A stretch of DNA of 64,000 nucleotides from Psychromonas sp. L1A2 (lineage in GTDB: Bacteria; Pseudomonadota; Gammaproteobacteria; Enterobacterales; Psychromonadaceae): NCBI RefSeq assembly GCF_009828855.1, contig NZ_WUAG01000001.1, positions 372,001 through 436,000 on the forward strand, read 5' to 3'. Positions 1 to 9,499 of this stretch are shown one piece after another (the first letter of the stretch is position 1; each line of letters begins with the position of its first letter). A program made the position numbers and the translations under genes. The notes below the pieces were generated by a model that worked only from the letters and a program-made list of their open reading frames with translations, did not search any database and was not told where the DNA came from.

Positions 1-1
1 T

Positions 2-688
2 TCAAAACAACTGCAAGTTAAGTTTGCGACTGATGCTAATTATTTCCCTTTTGAATACTTGTCTGACGATAAAGAAATTCAAGGCTTTGATATTGATATT
101 GCTAAAGCGATCTGTGAGCAAGCCAATTTAAAATGTAGCTTTGAACATCATCGTTTTGATGGTTTGTTACTTACCTTACCTTTTGGCCGTTATGATGCAG
201 TCATTGCAGCATTAGATATCACCAGTGAGCGATTAGAGAAAGTCGACTTCAGTGATAGCTACTATAAAGTACCGCCAGTTTTTATCAGTAAAGAGCAACT
301 ACAAGGAGAGTTTTCATTAGAAGGTAAATTTATTGGCGTTCAGGCAAATACATCTAATCAAAGTTATCTTATTCAATTTGCAAAAGAAAATAGTTATATC
401 GTGCCTTACTATTCATCCCAAGCGGCTTTAAAGGATTTGAAACTGCAAAGAATTGATGCTGTGTTTGCTGATTTTGCTGTTGTAAATGACTTTTTAAGTA
501 AACAGGAACAAGATAATGAACTGGTGATTAGTAGAACTGAAGCTGTGTTTGTTGAGCAGTTTTCTAAAGGCTATGGTATTGCCGTTAAGAAAAATAATCA
601 CATTTTACGCCAACGTTTAAACCTCGGTTTGAAGCAGATTGTTGAAAATGGTACCTATGCAAAGATTTTTCAGGAATATTTCCCTTAA
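2..688 (+). CDS. Amino-acid ABC transporter substrate-binding protein, 5' truncated by window edge
   Basis: Periplasmic solute-binding protein of family 3 (the ArtJ/HisJ/GlnH type) that delivers a polar or basic amino acid to an ABC importer. The reading frame is open from base 2, and the residues before the first possible start (FATDANYFPFEY, then GFDIDIAKAICEQ) are the conserved N-terminal motif of the mature protein, so the TTG at 59 is not the start and the signal peptide lies outside the window. Further family marks are the DAVIAALDIT segment, a KFIGVQANTSNQ segment of domain 2 and the C-terminal GTYAKIFQEYF. Overall it looks most like arginine-binding ArtJ, but the ligand cannot be read from sequence. 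No transporter subunits follow; mdh is next, about 170 bases on. Confidence 0.88.
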   Translation, partial: SKQLQVKFATDANYFPFEYLSDDKEIQGFDIDIAKAICEQANLKCSFEHHRFDGLLLTLPFGRYDAVIAALDITSERLEKVDFSDSYYKVPPVFISKEQLQGEFSLEGKFIGVQANTSNQSYLIQFAKENSYIVPYYSSQAALKDLKLQRIDAVFADFAVVNDFLSKQEQDNELVISRTEAVFVEQFSKGYGIAVKKNNHILRQRLNLGLKQIVENGTYAKIFQEYFP

Positions 689-858
689 AATAGTTCTTAA
701 AACGACTCACAAAGTAGTGGTAATCATTCCTTAAAATAAGCTACTATTTTACATTCATCACAATTATTTAACATTTTTCACACATGCGTATTTATTCACT
801 TTAGAATGTATACGGTTATTCTTAAATACTTAAACATTTTATTTCATTGGAGAAAAAT

Positions 859-1794
859 ATGAAAGTTGCTGTTCTTGGTGCTGCAGGTGGTATCGGTCAA
901 GCGTTGTCGTTATTATTAAAAACTCAACTACCAGCTGGTTCTGAACTAGCATTATACGATGTTGCTCCAGTTGTTCCTGGTGTAGCGGTTGATTTATCAC
1001 ACATCCCAACAGCAGTTAAAGTTGAAGGTTTTGGTGCTGATGCGTTAGGCGCTGCATTAACAGGTGCTGATATTGTTATTATCCCTGCGGGCATGCCACG
1101 TAAACCAGGTATGGACCGTGCTGATTTATTCGCAGTGAATGCTGGTATTATCAAAACGTTAGCTGAAGGCATTGTTGCTAACTGCCCTAAAGCATTAGTT
1201 GGTGTTATCACTAACCCAGTAAATGGTACTGTTCCAATCGTTGCTGAAGTGTTCAAAAAAGCGGGTGTTTATGATAAAAACCGTATATTTGGTGTAACAA
1301 CGCTTGATGTTATCCGTAGTGAAGCATTTGTTGCTGAACTTAAAGGTCTCAACGTTGCTGAAGTTAAAGTGCCAGTCATTGGCGGTCACTCAGGTACAAC
1401 TATTTTACCACTTCTTTCTCAAGTTGAAGGTGTAACGTTCACTGAAGAAGAAGTTGCTGCATTAACTCCACGTATCCAAAATGCGGGTACTGAAGTTGTA
1501 AATGCTAAAGCTGGTGGCGGTTCTGCTACTTTATCTATGGGTGCTGCTGCTGCTCGTTTTTGTTTATCTTTAGTTAAAGGTTTACAAGGCGAAGACGTTG
1601 TAGATTACGCATACGTTGATATTGATGGTGGCGATGCTCCTTACTTTGCTCATCCGGTACGCTTGGGTGTTAACGGTGTAGTTGAAATTTTATCATACGG
1701 TAAATTATCAGCCTTTGAAGAAAAAGCTAAAAACGATATGTTAGTAACACTTAACAAAGACATCCAAGAAGGTGTTGATTTTATAAATAGCTAA
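859..1794 (+). CDS. mdh: Malate dehydrogenase
   Basis: NAD-dependent malate dehydrogenase of the TCA cycle, cytoplasmic, interconverting malate and oxaloacetate. It has 311 residues, about the same as the E. coli enzyme (312). The Rossmann motif GAAGGIGQ is at residues 7-14, substrate arginines R81 and R87 lie in the [12 protein letters not shown] loop, R153 follows D150, and the catalytic histidine is H177 in GGHSGTTI. The start is the ATG at 859, preceded by TTGGAG at 847-852; a TTG further upstream would add four residues and remove that ribosome-binding site. It appears monocistronic, with about 170 bases of leader and a strong terminator at 1826-1850. Confidence 0.97.
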   Translation: MKVAVLGAAGGIGQALSLLLKTQLPAGSELALYDVAPVVPGVAVDLSHIPTAVKVEGFGADALGAALTGADIVIIPAGMPRKPGMDRADLFAVNAGIIKTLAEGIVANCPKALVGVITNPVNGTVPIVAEVFKKAGVYDKNRIFGVTTLDVIRSEAFVAELKGLNVAEVKVPVIGGHSGTTILPLLSQVEGVTFTEEEVAALTPRIQNAGTEVVNAKAGGGSATLSMGAAAARFCLSLVKGLQGEDVVDYAYVDIDGGDAPYFAHPVRLGVNGVVEILSYGKLSAFEEKAKNDMLVTLNKDIQEGVDFINS

Positions 1795-1825
1795 TCTACT
1801 TTTAGTTTTTTTGTAAATTATTGAT

Positions 1826-1850
1826 AAGGTCAGCTATGCTGACCTTTTTT
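1826..1850 (+). terminator. Rho-independent terminator of mdh
   Basis: Perfect 9-bp stem AAGGTCAGC / GCTGACCTT with a three-base loop (TAT), followed by a T run. It lies 31 bases after the mdh stop. Confidence 0.93.
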
Positions 1851-1895
1851 GTGTCTATAATAAAACATGAATTCATTTTGTGTATAGGGAGTGAT

Positions 1896-2291
1896 ATGAA
1901 AGTATTAGAGGCAATGACTTCAAGAGTTGTCACCGTTGATATGGATGACCGCATGCCAGTTCTTCAAAATATTTTATCACAAGCTGGTTTCCATCATTTA
2001 TTGGTGGTGGAGGAGGGAAAGTTACAAGGTGTTATTAGTGATCGTGATTTATTACGGACATTAAGCCCTTTTTTAAATACAGAAACAGAATCTGTACGTG
2101 ATTCAGAAACTGCACAACGACCCGCTCATCAAATAATGACCCGGTCTCCCATTACCATAGAGCCAAATACTTTAGTAAAAGATGCATTAACCTTAATGTT
2201 GACGCATGATATTAGTTGTTTACCTGTGCTCGATGGCGATAATATTGTTGGTATATTTACTATTCATGATGGAGTAAGGTCGCTTATTTAA
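1896..2291 (+). CDS. CBS-domain protein (two tandem CBS motifs)
   Basis: Small cytoplasmic protein of 131 residues made of a CBS pair, a module that usually binds adenosyl nucleotides or senses energy state. The first CBS (about residues 1-60) contains VKVLEAMTSR-like and GVISDRDLLR segments; the second (about 78-130) contains HQIMTRSPITIEPNTL, DISCLPVLDGDNIVGI and FTIHDG. No enzymatic or membrane domain is attached, so it is a stand-alone regulator of unknown target. The start is the ATG at 1896 after AGGGAGTG (1886-1893); a longer frame back to 1821 would run through the mdh terminator and is rejected. Confidence 0.88.
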   Translation: MKVLEAMTSRVVTVDMDDRMPVLQNILSQAGFHHLLVVEEGKLQGVISDRDLLRTLSPFLNTETESVRDSETAQRPAHQIMTRSPITIEPNTLVKDALTLMLTHDISCLPVLDGDNIVGIFTIHDGVRSLI

Positions 2292-2526
2292 TAAGAACTA
2301 GCGTATAATTACTCCAATATCTTCGTTAAATACATTGATGATATTGCTATCCTTTGTGCCCCCTATTTTATTACTGCCTCATTTTATTTGTTAAAAAGGA
2401 TTGTTTAATGAATAAAATAGACAGGATTGATATGCATAAACGTGATAAATAATGTGCTTTAAATCTTTTATATTGCACCTGTTATTCTTTATAGTGTCGA
2501 CCTAGACTAGTTAAACTGAGATATAT

Positions 2527-3945
2527 ATGGATTATCTTCCTATTTTTACCAAATTAAAAAATCGTCATTGCCTTGTTGTTGGTGGTGGTGATATTGCTGC
2601 ACGTAAAGTACATTTATTATTAAAAGCAAATGCATCAATCACTATTTGTGCTCCTGATATTTGTGATTCATTATTAGAAAAAGCTAAAAATAATCAGCTT
2701 ACAATCATTAATGAAGCGTTTAGTGATGAACTGATCGAAGGTAAATGGTTAGTTGTTGCTGCAACCAATCAACATCATATTAATGAACATATTGCACAAC
2801 TAGCTGAACAAAAACAGATTCTGGTTAATGTAGTTGATGAGCCTAAGTTATGTAGTTTCATTATGCCTTCTATTGTTGATCGCTCTCCAATCGTTGTTGC
2901 TATCTCTAGTGGCGGTAAAGCACCTGTACTAGCTCGTTTAATACGTGAACGTTTAGAAGCCTTATTACCAATGCATCTCGGGCGTTTGGCAAAAATTTCA
3001 GGCGAGTTTAGGCATCGTGTTAAACAAGTGATCACTAAAGAGTCTTTGCGCCGTCGTTATTGGGAAAAGTTATTTGGTAATGGCGATTTAGCAAGCCTAT
3101 TACAAAAAGGTCAAATTGAAAAAGCGCAACAGTTTATGGAAGACAATCTGACTGATGAAGTTGCTCAAGGTGATGTTGCATTAGTTGGAGCAGGCCCTGG
3201 CGACCCATCATTGTTGACTTTAAAAGCATTGCAATTGATGCAACAAGCAGATGTTGTTTTATATGACCGTTTAGTATCGAAAGAAATTCTAGATTTAGTA
3301 CGTCGTGATGCGGATTTAATTTCGGTTGGTAAAGCGGCAGGTAAGCATGAAGTTGAGCAATCTCGAACGAATCAAATGTTGGTTGAATTAGCGCAACAAG
3401 GTAAAAAAGTAGTGCGTTTAAAAGGTGGTGATTCCTTTATCTTCGGACGCGGTGGAGAAGAATTAGAAGAGCTTGTAGAAGCTGGCGTTGCTTTCCAAGT
3501 TGTGCCGGGTATCACGTCTGCTTCAGGCTGTAGTGCTTATGCGGGTATTCCTTTAACCCATCGTGATTATGCACAATCGGTTACTTTTGTTACTGGTCAC
3601 AGAAAGAAAGATGGCAAAGCATTAGATTGGAAAGCGTTAGCTATTCCACATCAAACCTTAGTGGTCTACATGGGCTTATTACAAGCTCAAGAAATAGAAA
3701 CTAATCTATTAGTGAATGGACGCGATGCGAACACACCTGTTGCCTTAATCAATAAAGGAACCAGTAACGAACAGCAAGTTATTACAGGAACTTTATCAGA
3801 ACTATCTAAATTAGGTGGTGGTTTGGAAGGGCCGACGCTTATGATTGTAGGTGAGGTTGTACAGTTATCTTCTAAGCTTAATTGGTTTAATCCTGACAAT
3901 AATAAAAAACTATCACGAGACCCGTTTTTAGTTAACTTATCTTAG
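2527..3945 (+). CDS. cysG: Siroheme synthase, trifunctional
   Basis: Makes siroheme, the cofactor of sulfite and nitrite reductases, from uroporphyrinogen III. The N-terminal half is precorrin-2 dehydrogenase/sirohydrochlorin ferrochelatase with the NAD motif VVGGGDIAARK (residues 17-27), D104 and the phosphoserine-position S128 in AISSGGKAP. The C-terminal half from about residue 216 is the SAM-dependent uroporphyrinogen methyltransferase, with VGAGPGDPSLLTLKA, LKGGDSFIFGRGGEE and GITSASGCSAYAGIP. At 472 residues it is slightly longer than E. coli CysG (457). It is a single gene read toward glgA and separated from it by a two-way terminator. No sulfate-assimilation genes flank it. Confidence 0.96.
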   Translation: MDYLPIFTKLKNRHCLVVGGGDIAARKVHLLLKANASITICAPDICDSLLEKAKNNQLTIINEAFSDELIEGKWLVVAATNQHHINEHIAQLAEQKQILVNVVDEPKLCSFIMPSIVDRSPIVVAISSGGKAPVLARLIRERLEALLPMHLGRLAKISGEFRHRVKQVITKESLRRRYWEKLFGNGDLASLLQKGQIEKAQQFMEDNLTDEVAQGDVALVGAGPGDPSLLTLKALQLMQQADVVLYDRLVSKEILDLVRRDADLISVGKAAGKHEVEQSRTNQMLVELAQQGKKVVRLKGGDSFIFGRGGEELEELVEAGVAFQVVPGITSASGCSAYAGIPLTHRDYAQSVTFVTGHRKKDGKALDWKALAIPHQTLVVYMGLLQAQEIETNLLVNGRDANTPVALINKGTSNEQQVITGTLSELSKLGGGLEGPTLMIVGEVVQLSSKLNWFNPDNNKKLSRDPFLVNLS

Positions 3946-3977
3946 ATTATTTATAACCAATTAATATCCCACCAATA

Positions 3978-4006
3978 AAAAAGCCTGATTTATAATCAGG
4001 CTTTTT
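3978..4006. terminator. Bidirectional terminator between cysG and glgA
   Basis: Perfect 13-bp inverted repeat AAAAAGCCTGATT / AATCAGGCTTTTT around a three-base loop. A runs on the left and T runs on the right make it work on both strands, which suits the convergent cysG and glgA genes. Confidence 0.93.
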
Positions 4007-4083
4007 AGTTTTAAGCTTTTAAACTATATTTTTAAGTGTCGTTTTTAAAGATAGTTTTTAAATATATTTTTTAAGTAGAAAGC

Positions 4084-5562
4084 TTAATTTTCCCAATGTT
4101 GGTCTAAGTGTAATGCATCTTGATACAAACGTTCATAGTGCTTAGCTGAGTCAGACCAATAGAAGTGAGATTTCATTGCTTGTTTTTGTAAGCGCAACAT
4201 TTCTTCTGGTTGCTCGATATAAAGTAATAAAGCGCGACGAAGTATATTTAGTAACTGGTTGGGATTGGGGTCATAAAACATAAACCCATTTGCATTATCT
4301 GGGTCTTGGTCGTAGTCAATGACGGTATCTTTTAGTCCTCCCACAGCACGTACAATAGGTAAGGTGCCATAAGCTAAACTATAGAGTTGGTTCAAACCAC
4401 AAGGTTCGAATATAGATGGCATCATAAAGAAGTCTGAGCCTGCTTCAATCAAGTGTGATAATTCATTGCTATAAGCATCAATAAATTTAAATTTATCTTT
4501 ATAATGACTAGCTAGTGCCGTTAAATGGCCTGTAATGCTAGGATCTCCAGATCCAACAATGATCAATTGTACGTTATGTTTCAAAAAACGATCTAGGATA
4601 GGAATAATTAACCCAAAGCCTTTTTGATCTGTTAAACGACAAACCATCCCATACACTGGAACATCTATCGCTTCCAGTCCAACTTCTTTTTGTAATGCTG
4701 CTTTACATTTATCTTTACCCGAAAGATCATTACTATCGAAATTAAATGGGATTAATTTATCTGTCTCAGGACTCCAATCATTATAATCACAGCCATTTAA
4801 TATCCCTTGAAAGTCATGAATACGTTCAATAAAGTGATTTGACATACCGTGAGAGCCTAAGGTTGTTAGTAACTCACTGGCATAGTTTGGACTTACAGTA
4901 TTGACTTTATCAGCATAAAGAACGCCTACTTTTAAAAAGTTAATATAGCTATAATTCTCTAATACACGTTCATCCATACATGCGCTTACTTCTGGAATAA
5001 GGTTTAATTGAGATTTTTCAAAAATGCCTTGAAACGCTGAGTTATGACTAGTGATAACTGTTTTACTGTTAGTAAAGAAAGAGTTGTTATAGAAACGAGT
5101 TTTTAATAAATAGGGAACTAATCCAGTATGCCAATCATTACAATGGATAATATCTGGTGAAAAATCTTCAGCTAAAGTGGTCAGTAAAGCGGCTAAACTA
5201 AAAAATGCAAAACGTTCTCCATTATCAGGATAAGCATTGTTGTCTTCACCATATAGACCAGGACGATCAAAATAATGTGCGTTATCAATGCCTAATACTT
5301 TGATACCATCTAATGAGAGTTCTTGTACTGAAAATTGAATATCTGGGCGTGAGCTATCAGTATGCAAGTTTAATAAATGAGTTTGTTGGGCATGTTCTCT
5401 GTGATTAAGTGTTCGATAAAATGGAGTCACAATAACTATTTCGTGACCTAAATTACGAAGCTCAAGTGGAAGAGACTTTGCTACATCAGCAAGACCACCG
5501 GTTTTAGAGAAACCTTCAACTTCAGATGAGATAAATAAAATTTTCAATTTATGAGAATCCAT
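4084..5562 (-). CDS. glgA: Glycogen synthase (ADP-glucose)
   Basis: GT5-family glycosyltransferase that extends alpha-1,4-glucan chains with ADP-glucose, the second step of bacterial glycogen synthesis. The ADP-glucose motif KTGGLADV is at residues 20-27, followed by TPFYR. The C-terminal GT-B domain has RLTDQKGF and MPSIFEPCGLNQLYSLAYGTLP, which carries the catalytic E-x7-E type signature. It has 492 residues against 477 in E. coli. It is the last gene of the minus-strand glgC-glgC-glgA cluster, preceded by a clear AAGGAG, and is separated from the second glgC by an intergenic hairpin that may lower its expression relative to glgC. Confidence 0.96.
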   Translation of the reverse strand: MDSHKLKILFISSEVEGFSKTGGLADVAKSLPLELRNLGHEIVIVTPFYRTLNHREHAQQTHLLNLHTDSSRPDIQFSVQELSLDGIKVLGIDNAHYFDRPGLYGEDNNAYPDNGERFAFFSLAALLTTLAEDFSPDIIHCNDWHTGLVPYLLKTRFYNNSFFTNSKTVITSHNSAFQGIFEKSQLNLIPEVSACMDERVLENYSYINFLKVGVLYADKVNTVSPNYASELLTTLGSHGMSNHFIERIHDFQGILNGCDYNDWSPETDKLIPFNFDSNDLSGKDKCKAALQKEVGLEAIDVPVYGMVCRLTDQKGFGLIIPILDRFLKHNVQLIIVGSGDPSITGHLTALASHYKDKFKFIDAYSNELSHLIEAGSDFFMMPSIFEPCGLNQLYSLAYGTLPIVRAVGGLKDTVIDYDQDPDNANGFMFYDPNPNQLLNILRRALLLYIEQPEEMLRLQKQAMKSHFYWSDSAKHYERLYQDALHLDQHWEN

Positions 5563-5597
5563 TGGAAACTCCTTTGACTAAGAATATGAGCAACAAA

Positions 5598-5623
5598 AAA
5601 GCTACTTAATGCAGTAGCTTTTA
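5598..5623 (-). terminator. Hairpin/terminator between second glgC and glgA
   Basis: 10-bp stem AAAAGCTACT / AGTAGCTTTT with loop TAATGC. On the minus strand the second arm runs into a T stretch, so it has the form of a rho-independent terminator or partial attenuator inside the glg cluster. Confidence 0.75.
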
Positions 5624-5638
5624 AAATTAAGTTAATAA

Positions 5639-6862
5639 TTAGAAGCCGATTCTGGAACCTTTGGGTATAACGACTATTCCTTCATCAGAAACAGTAAACC
5701 GTTTTTTATCATTTTCTAGATTAACGCCAATCTTTACACCATCGGCTATTTCAACATCTTTATCAATAATTGTTTTGATTATTTCACAATCTTTACCGAT
5801 TTTAGTGTCACCTAATAGAACAGATTTATAAACATTACTACGTTGACCAACAAAGCAATTAAAGCCTAACACCGATTTTTTGATTGTAGCGCCAATGATT
5901 AAAGCACCGTCGGAAATGAGAGATCGTCTGATCGAACAAGTGATATCACCATCATTCTGAAAGTTTGCTGCTGGTAACGCAGGGTAGTGGGTATGCATCG
6001 GCCATGCTCTATTATAAAAAGAGATTGGAGGAGTTGATTTGATCAGATCCATATTAGCTTCCCAATACGACTCTATTGTACCCACATCACGCCAATAAGC
6101 TTCACCATCTTCATTCAGTATTTTATTAGTAGTGAAATCATATACAAACACTTTACCTGTTGGCATTAGGTGCGGAATGATATCTTTACCGAAATCATGA
6201 CTTGATGCTTCATCGGCTGCATCTCGAATTAATTCTCTTTGTAGCTCTTGAGAATTAAAAACATAGTTACCCATTGACGCTAATACATTATCAGGATCAC
6301 CTGGAATCGTCTTTGCGTCTTCCACTGAAGGCTTTTCAACAAAACTGATCATACGCCCGTCAGTATCTACTTCAATAATACCAAAGTGGTAAGCTTGTTC
6401 TTTAGGCAAACGAATCGCTGAGACGGTTAAAATAGCGTCTTTTTCTTTGTGATAGCTAATCTTCTGTCGTATATCCATTTTGTAGATATGATCACTACCA
6501 AAAATACACACTATTGGAGCATCATCTACTTCAATAAATTGTAAGTTTTGATAAATTGCATCAGCAGTACCACTATACCAATGTTTCCCTGTACGCATTT
6601 GTGCAGGAATAGCATCAATAAAAGTATCTGTGAAGCTGTTTAATTCCCAAGCTTGGCGTAAATGAGAGTTGAGCGATTGAGATTTAAACTGTGTTAATAC
6701 ATAAATCCTCAATAAATCAGAGTTAACAAAGTTATTAAGTACACAGTCGATAAGACGGTAACTTCCCCCAAATGGAACAGAAGGTTTGGTACGAGATTGT
6801 GTTAAGGGGTAAAGGCGTGAACCTTCACCACCTGCTAAAATCATAGAGAGAACTTTTGCCAT
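5639..6862 (-). CDS. glgC: Glucose-1-phosphate adenylyltransferase, second copy
   Basis: ADP-glucose pyrophosphorylase, making ADP-glucose from ATP and glucose-1-phosphate. It has 407 residues: an N-terminal nucleotidyltransferase domain with GGEGSRLYPLTQSRTKPS (from residue 11), WYSGTADAIYQN, the catalytic-aspartate motif GSDHIYKMD and substrate-lysine motif FVEKPS, then a C-terminal left-handed beta-helix with hexapeptide-like repeats ending IPKGSRIGF. It is clearly a paralogue of the gene directly upstream (6918-8144), with which it shares motifs over its whole length. All catalytic residues I can check are kept, so it is probably active or a regulatory subunit. The gap to the upstream copy is only about 55 bases. 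Confidence 0.95.
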   Translation of the reverse strand: MAKVLSMILAGGEGSRLYPLTQSRTKPSVPFGGSYRLIDCVLNNFVNSDLLRIYVLTQFKSQSLNSHLRQAWELNSFTDTFIDAIPAQMRTGKHWYSGTADAIYQNLQFIEVDDAPIVCIFGSDHIYKMDIRQKISYHKEKDAILTVSAIRLPKEQAYHFGIIEVDTDGRMISFVEKPSVEDAKTIPGDPDNVLASMGNYVFNSQELQRELIRDAADEASSHDFGKDIIPHLMPTGKVFVYDFTTNKILNEDGEAYWRDVGTIESYWEANMDLIKSTPPISFYNRAWPMHTHYPALPAANFQNDGDITCSIRRSLISDGALIIGATIKKSVLGFNCFVGQRSNVYKSVLLGDTKIGKDCEIIKTIIDKDVEIADGVKIGVNLENDKKRFTVSDEGIVVIPKGSRIGF

Positions 6863-6917
6863 TATAAAAACCCACCTAAATAATATGAAAACTCATCATT
6901 AGTAACCGTTAAAAAGT

Positions 6918-8144
6918 TTACTCAAACCCCACTCGACTTCCTTTTGCAATAACAACAATACCTTTTTCAGAAACGGTAAAGTGTTTGCGATCTTCTTCTA
7001 TATTTTCACCAATAATAGTATTGGGTGCAATTTCAACATTTTTGTCGAGAATGACATTGGTTAAGCGTGCACCTTTACCAACTTTTACATTACCTAAAAA
7101 TACGCACCCTTTTATTTTTACATGGGTACATAGATGACTTCTAAAACCGAGAATAGAATTCTCTATATTGGCGCCATTAATATAAGAACCTGCTCCGATA
7201 TGAGATTTAGAGACATTGGTTACAGAATCACCTTGGTCTCGAAAGGTGGCTGGGGGTAATGGTGGGTGATAGGTGTGTAATGGCCAATGTTTATTGTATA
7301 AAGAAATAGGTTGGTCATCGTTTAATAAATCCATATGGGCTTCCCAGTAGGAATCAATCGTCCCTACATCACGCCAATATGCATGTTCTGGTTCGCCTGG
7401 TATTTTATTGTCACTAAAGTTATACACATACACTTTCCCTTGAGGAAATAACTTAGGAATAATATCTTTACCAAAATCATGACTAGAATTTTCTTCGAAG
7501 GCATCTTTTTCTAGTTCTTCGATTAATGTATCTGCTTTAAAAATGTAGTTCCCCATAGAAGCAAGCACATGTTCTGGGTCACCTGGAATAGTTTTAGCTT
7601 CTTCAACAGAAGGTTTTTCGGTAAAGCCAATCATGTGACCTGTTTCATTGATTTCTATAATACCGAAGTGGTGGGCTTGGCTTTTTTGTACTCTAATCGC
7701 TGCAACTGTTAATGCTCCACCCATTTTTTTATGGTAATCAACCATTTGTTGAACATCCATTTTATAGATGTGGTCACTACCAAAAATACATACATGATCT
7801 GCTTTGCTTTTTTCAATAAAACGATAATTTTGATAAATGGCATCAGCCGTACCTGAGTACCAGTTTTTATTAACACGCTGTTGTGCAGGGATCGCCTCAA
7901 TAAAACGATCTGAAATGCCTGATAAACGCCATGCGCGACGTAAATGAATATTGAGGGATTGGGATTTGAATTGGGTCAGAACATAAATTTTCATTAAGTC
8001 TGCATTGACGAAGTTATTTAATGCAAAATCTACTAATCTATAATTACCACCAAAAGGCACCGCGGGTTTGGTTCGGTTCTGGGTTAACGGAAAAAGCCGA
8101 GACCCTTCACCTCCCGCAAGAATCATAGCTAAAATACCAGACAT
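6918..8144 (-). CDS. glgC: Glucose-1-phosphate adenylyltransferase, first copy
   Basis: First gene of the glycogen cluster, 408 residues, same reaction as its downstream paralogue. Visible are GGEGSRLFPLTQNRTKPAVPFGGNYR (given here only as a region from residue 11), WYSGTADAIYQN, FGSDHIYKMD, TEKPS and YWRDVGTIDSYWEAHMDLL, with a C-terminal beta-helix ending IAKGSRVGFE. It keeps the TKPAVPFGG segment corresponding to the allosteric activator region of the E. coli enzyme. Start ATG at 8144 with GGAGGC just upstream. Tandem glgC pairs are known in Vibrio-like bacteria, where the two products can differ in activity and allosteric control; which copy dominates here is not visible. Confidence 0.95.
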   Translation of the reverse strand: MSGILAMILAGGEGSRLFPLTQNRTKPAVPFGGNYRLVDFALNNFVNADLMKIYVLTQFKSQSLNIHLRRAWRLSGISDRFIEAIPAQQRVNKNWYSGTADAIYQNYRFIEKSKADHVCIFGSDHIYKMDVQQMVDYHKKMGGALTVAAIRVQKSQAHHFGIIEINETGHMIGFTEKPSVEEAKTIPGDPEHVLASMGNYIFKADTLIEELEKDAFEENSSHDFGKDIIPKLFPQGKVYVYNFSDNKIPGEPEHAYWRDVGTIDSYWEAHMDLLNDDQPISLYNKHWPLHTYHPPLPPATFRDQGDSVTNVSKSHIGAGSYINGANIENSILGFRSHLCTHVKIKGCVFLGNVKVGKGARLTNVILDKNVEIAPNTIIGENIEEDRKHFTVSEKGIVVIAKGSRVGFE

Positions 8145-8168
8145 AGAGCCTCCACATTTTTATATTAG

Positions 8169-8196
8169 AAAGCTATGTTTACGTTACATAGCTTTT
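8169..8196 (-). terminator. Hairpin between rsmC and the first glgC
   Basis: Perfect 10-bp stem AAAGCTATGT / ACATAGCTTT, seven-base loop. The T tail on the minus strand is short (TTT then C), so it may be a weak terminator for rsmC or a structured leader of glgC, whose start is only about 25 bases further on. Confidence 0.6.
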
Positions 8197-8277
8197 ATTC
8201 CATTGATGAGTTGATTTTTAAATATCTTCCTTTGACCCTAACAATAAAGTGAAAATTATGACACGTTTACTTGATGG

Positions 8278-9327
8278 TTATTTGAGGCAGCTCAATACTT
8301 TAAACTTATTGTTTTGAGCATCTTCAAAGAATTTTTTATAAGTAATCGTTAAAAGTGGCTCATAACGTAAAAACTTATTTGCTACAATCGTTAATTTTCC
8401 TTTTTTCTTCAAAAAGTTAACAGACTTGCTGATGAACTCTTCTGCTGCATCATAGTTTGTTTTTTGACCAGAATGAAACGGTGGATTTGAAAGCAATAAA
8501 TCATATTCTTTATTTACATTTGAGAACACGTCCGATGCAAACACATTTGCCTGTAGTGCATTTTTTTCTAAAGTGAGTTTTGCGCTCTCTAAAGCATAGA
8601 CATTTACATCAATTAAATCTAGTTGTAATTGTTGATGTTTTTTCAGGAGGTAACAAGAAAGCACTCCTGCACCACAACCAAAATCTAAACCTTGTCCGCT
8701 TAATTCATCAGGTAAATTGTTCAATAACAACTCGCTACCTTTATCTAATTCGCCAAAACTAAATACACCAGGTAAGGAACGAATTGTAAGTGAAATGTCA
8801 TTAATATTAAGCTGATAGTCTTTTATCCATTGTTGTTGGTTAAAAGTTGCAACAGGTTTACTTAATTGAGCATAAATAACACTGCAATGTCGAGCTGAGT
8901 CGATCGCATTACTATATTCTGAGTAAGGGACTAATAATGTTGCAACGCTTTTGATGCCACATTTTTTTTCACCTACTAGAATGATATCTGCATTTTCTTT
9001 AAGGTGAGGGGTGAGGTTGGCAAGTAAATATTCAATTTCGTTTTTTGCTTTAGGGATATAAACTAATAATAAGTCGAATTTTTCTTGGTTTTCTTTCCCT
9101 TGATAATTCGCTGTAAAATGGACATCAGATGTCGTTAATTTGTCTTTTAATTTGTCATAATAACGAAAATCATTAAAACAAAAGCAGCTTGATGATGCTA
9201 TTCTTTCAAGGTTAATTGGATAACTGTCGTCGATATTACCTGCGACTAAGATAGACTTTCCTGTAAATAACGCTTCATTACGCTGTAAAACTTGGCTCGG
9301 ATTTGAAAATACTTGATTAAGTGCCAT
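8278..9327 (-). CDS. rsmC: 16S rRNA (guanine-1207-N2) methyltransferase
   Basis: SAM-dependent methyltransferase that modifies G1207 of 16S rRNA in the 30S subunit. It has 349 residues, E. coli RsmC having 343. It has the typical two-domain form: a degenerate N-terminal methyltransferase-like half (about 1-170) and a catalytic C-terminal half with the SAM motif DFGCGAGV (215-222), the acidic LIDVN of motif II and the guanine-N2 signature NPPFHSG (281-287). ATG at 9327 follows a weak GGAATTTATA-like leader. It is divergent from csrD and upstream of the glg genes on the same strand, with a hairpin between them. Confidence 0.93.
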   Translation of the reverse strand: MALNQVFSNPSQVLQRNEALFTGKSILVAGNIDDSYPINLERIASSSCFCFNDFRYYDKLKDKLTTSDVHFTANYQGKENQEKFDLLLVYIPKAKNEIEYLLANLTPHLKENADIILVGEKKCGIKSVATLLVPYSEYSNAIDSARHCSVIYAQLSKPVATFNQQQWIKDYQLNINDISLTIRSLPGVFSFGELDKGSELLLNNLPDELSGQGLDFGCGAGVLSCYLLKKHQQLQLDLIDVNVYALESAKLTLEKNALQANVFASDVFSNVNKEYDLLLSNPPFHSGQKTNYDAAEEFISKSVNFLKKKGKLTIVANKFLRYEPLLTITYKKFFEDAQNNKFKVLSCLK

Positions 9328-9499
9328 TATAAATTCCTGTTACAGCTTATTATTCGAAGCTTAAATGATGATGCAAAGTGCAAGGAAAAGCATTATACCA
9401 ATCGTAATTAGTATATGAGCTAATATTTCGATGGGTATTATATTGTTATTTTAGCGATTACTCACCTACACATGAAAAATAGTTTGTCACAAGGATGTT

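Noticed and set aside
767-782. TTTAA-CATTTT-TCACA before mdh as a CRP site
   Set aside because: Only one half-site is good; the other has two mismatches, which is common by chance in AT-rich DNA.
2408-2452. Fourteen-codon frame upstream of cysG
   Set aside because: Too short, with no recognisable leader-peptide feature such as a run of Cys codons or an attenuator hairpin.
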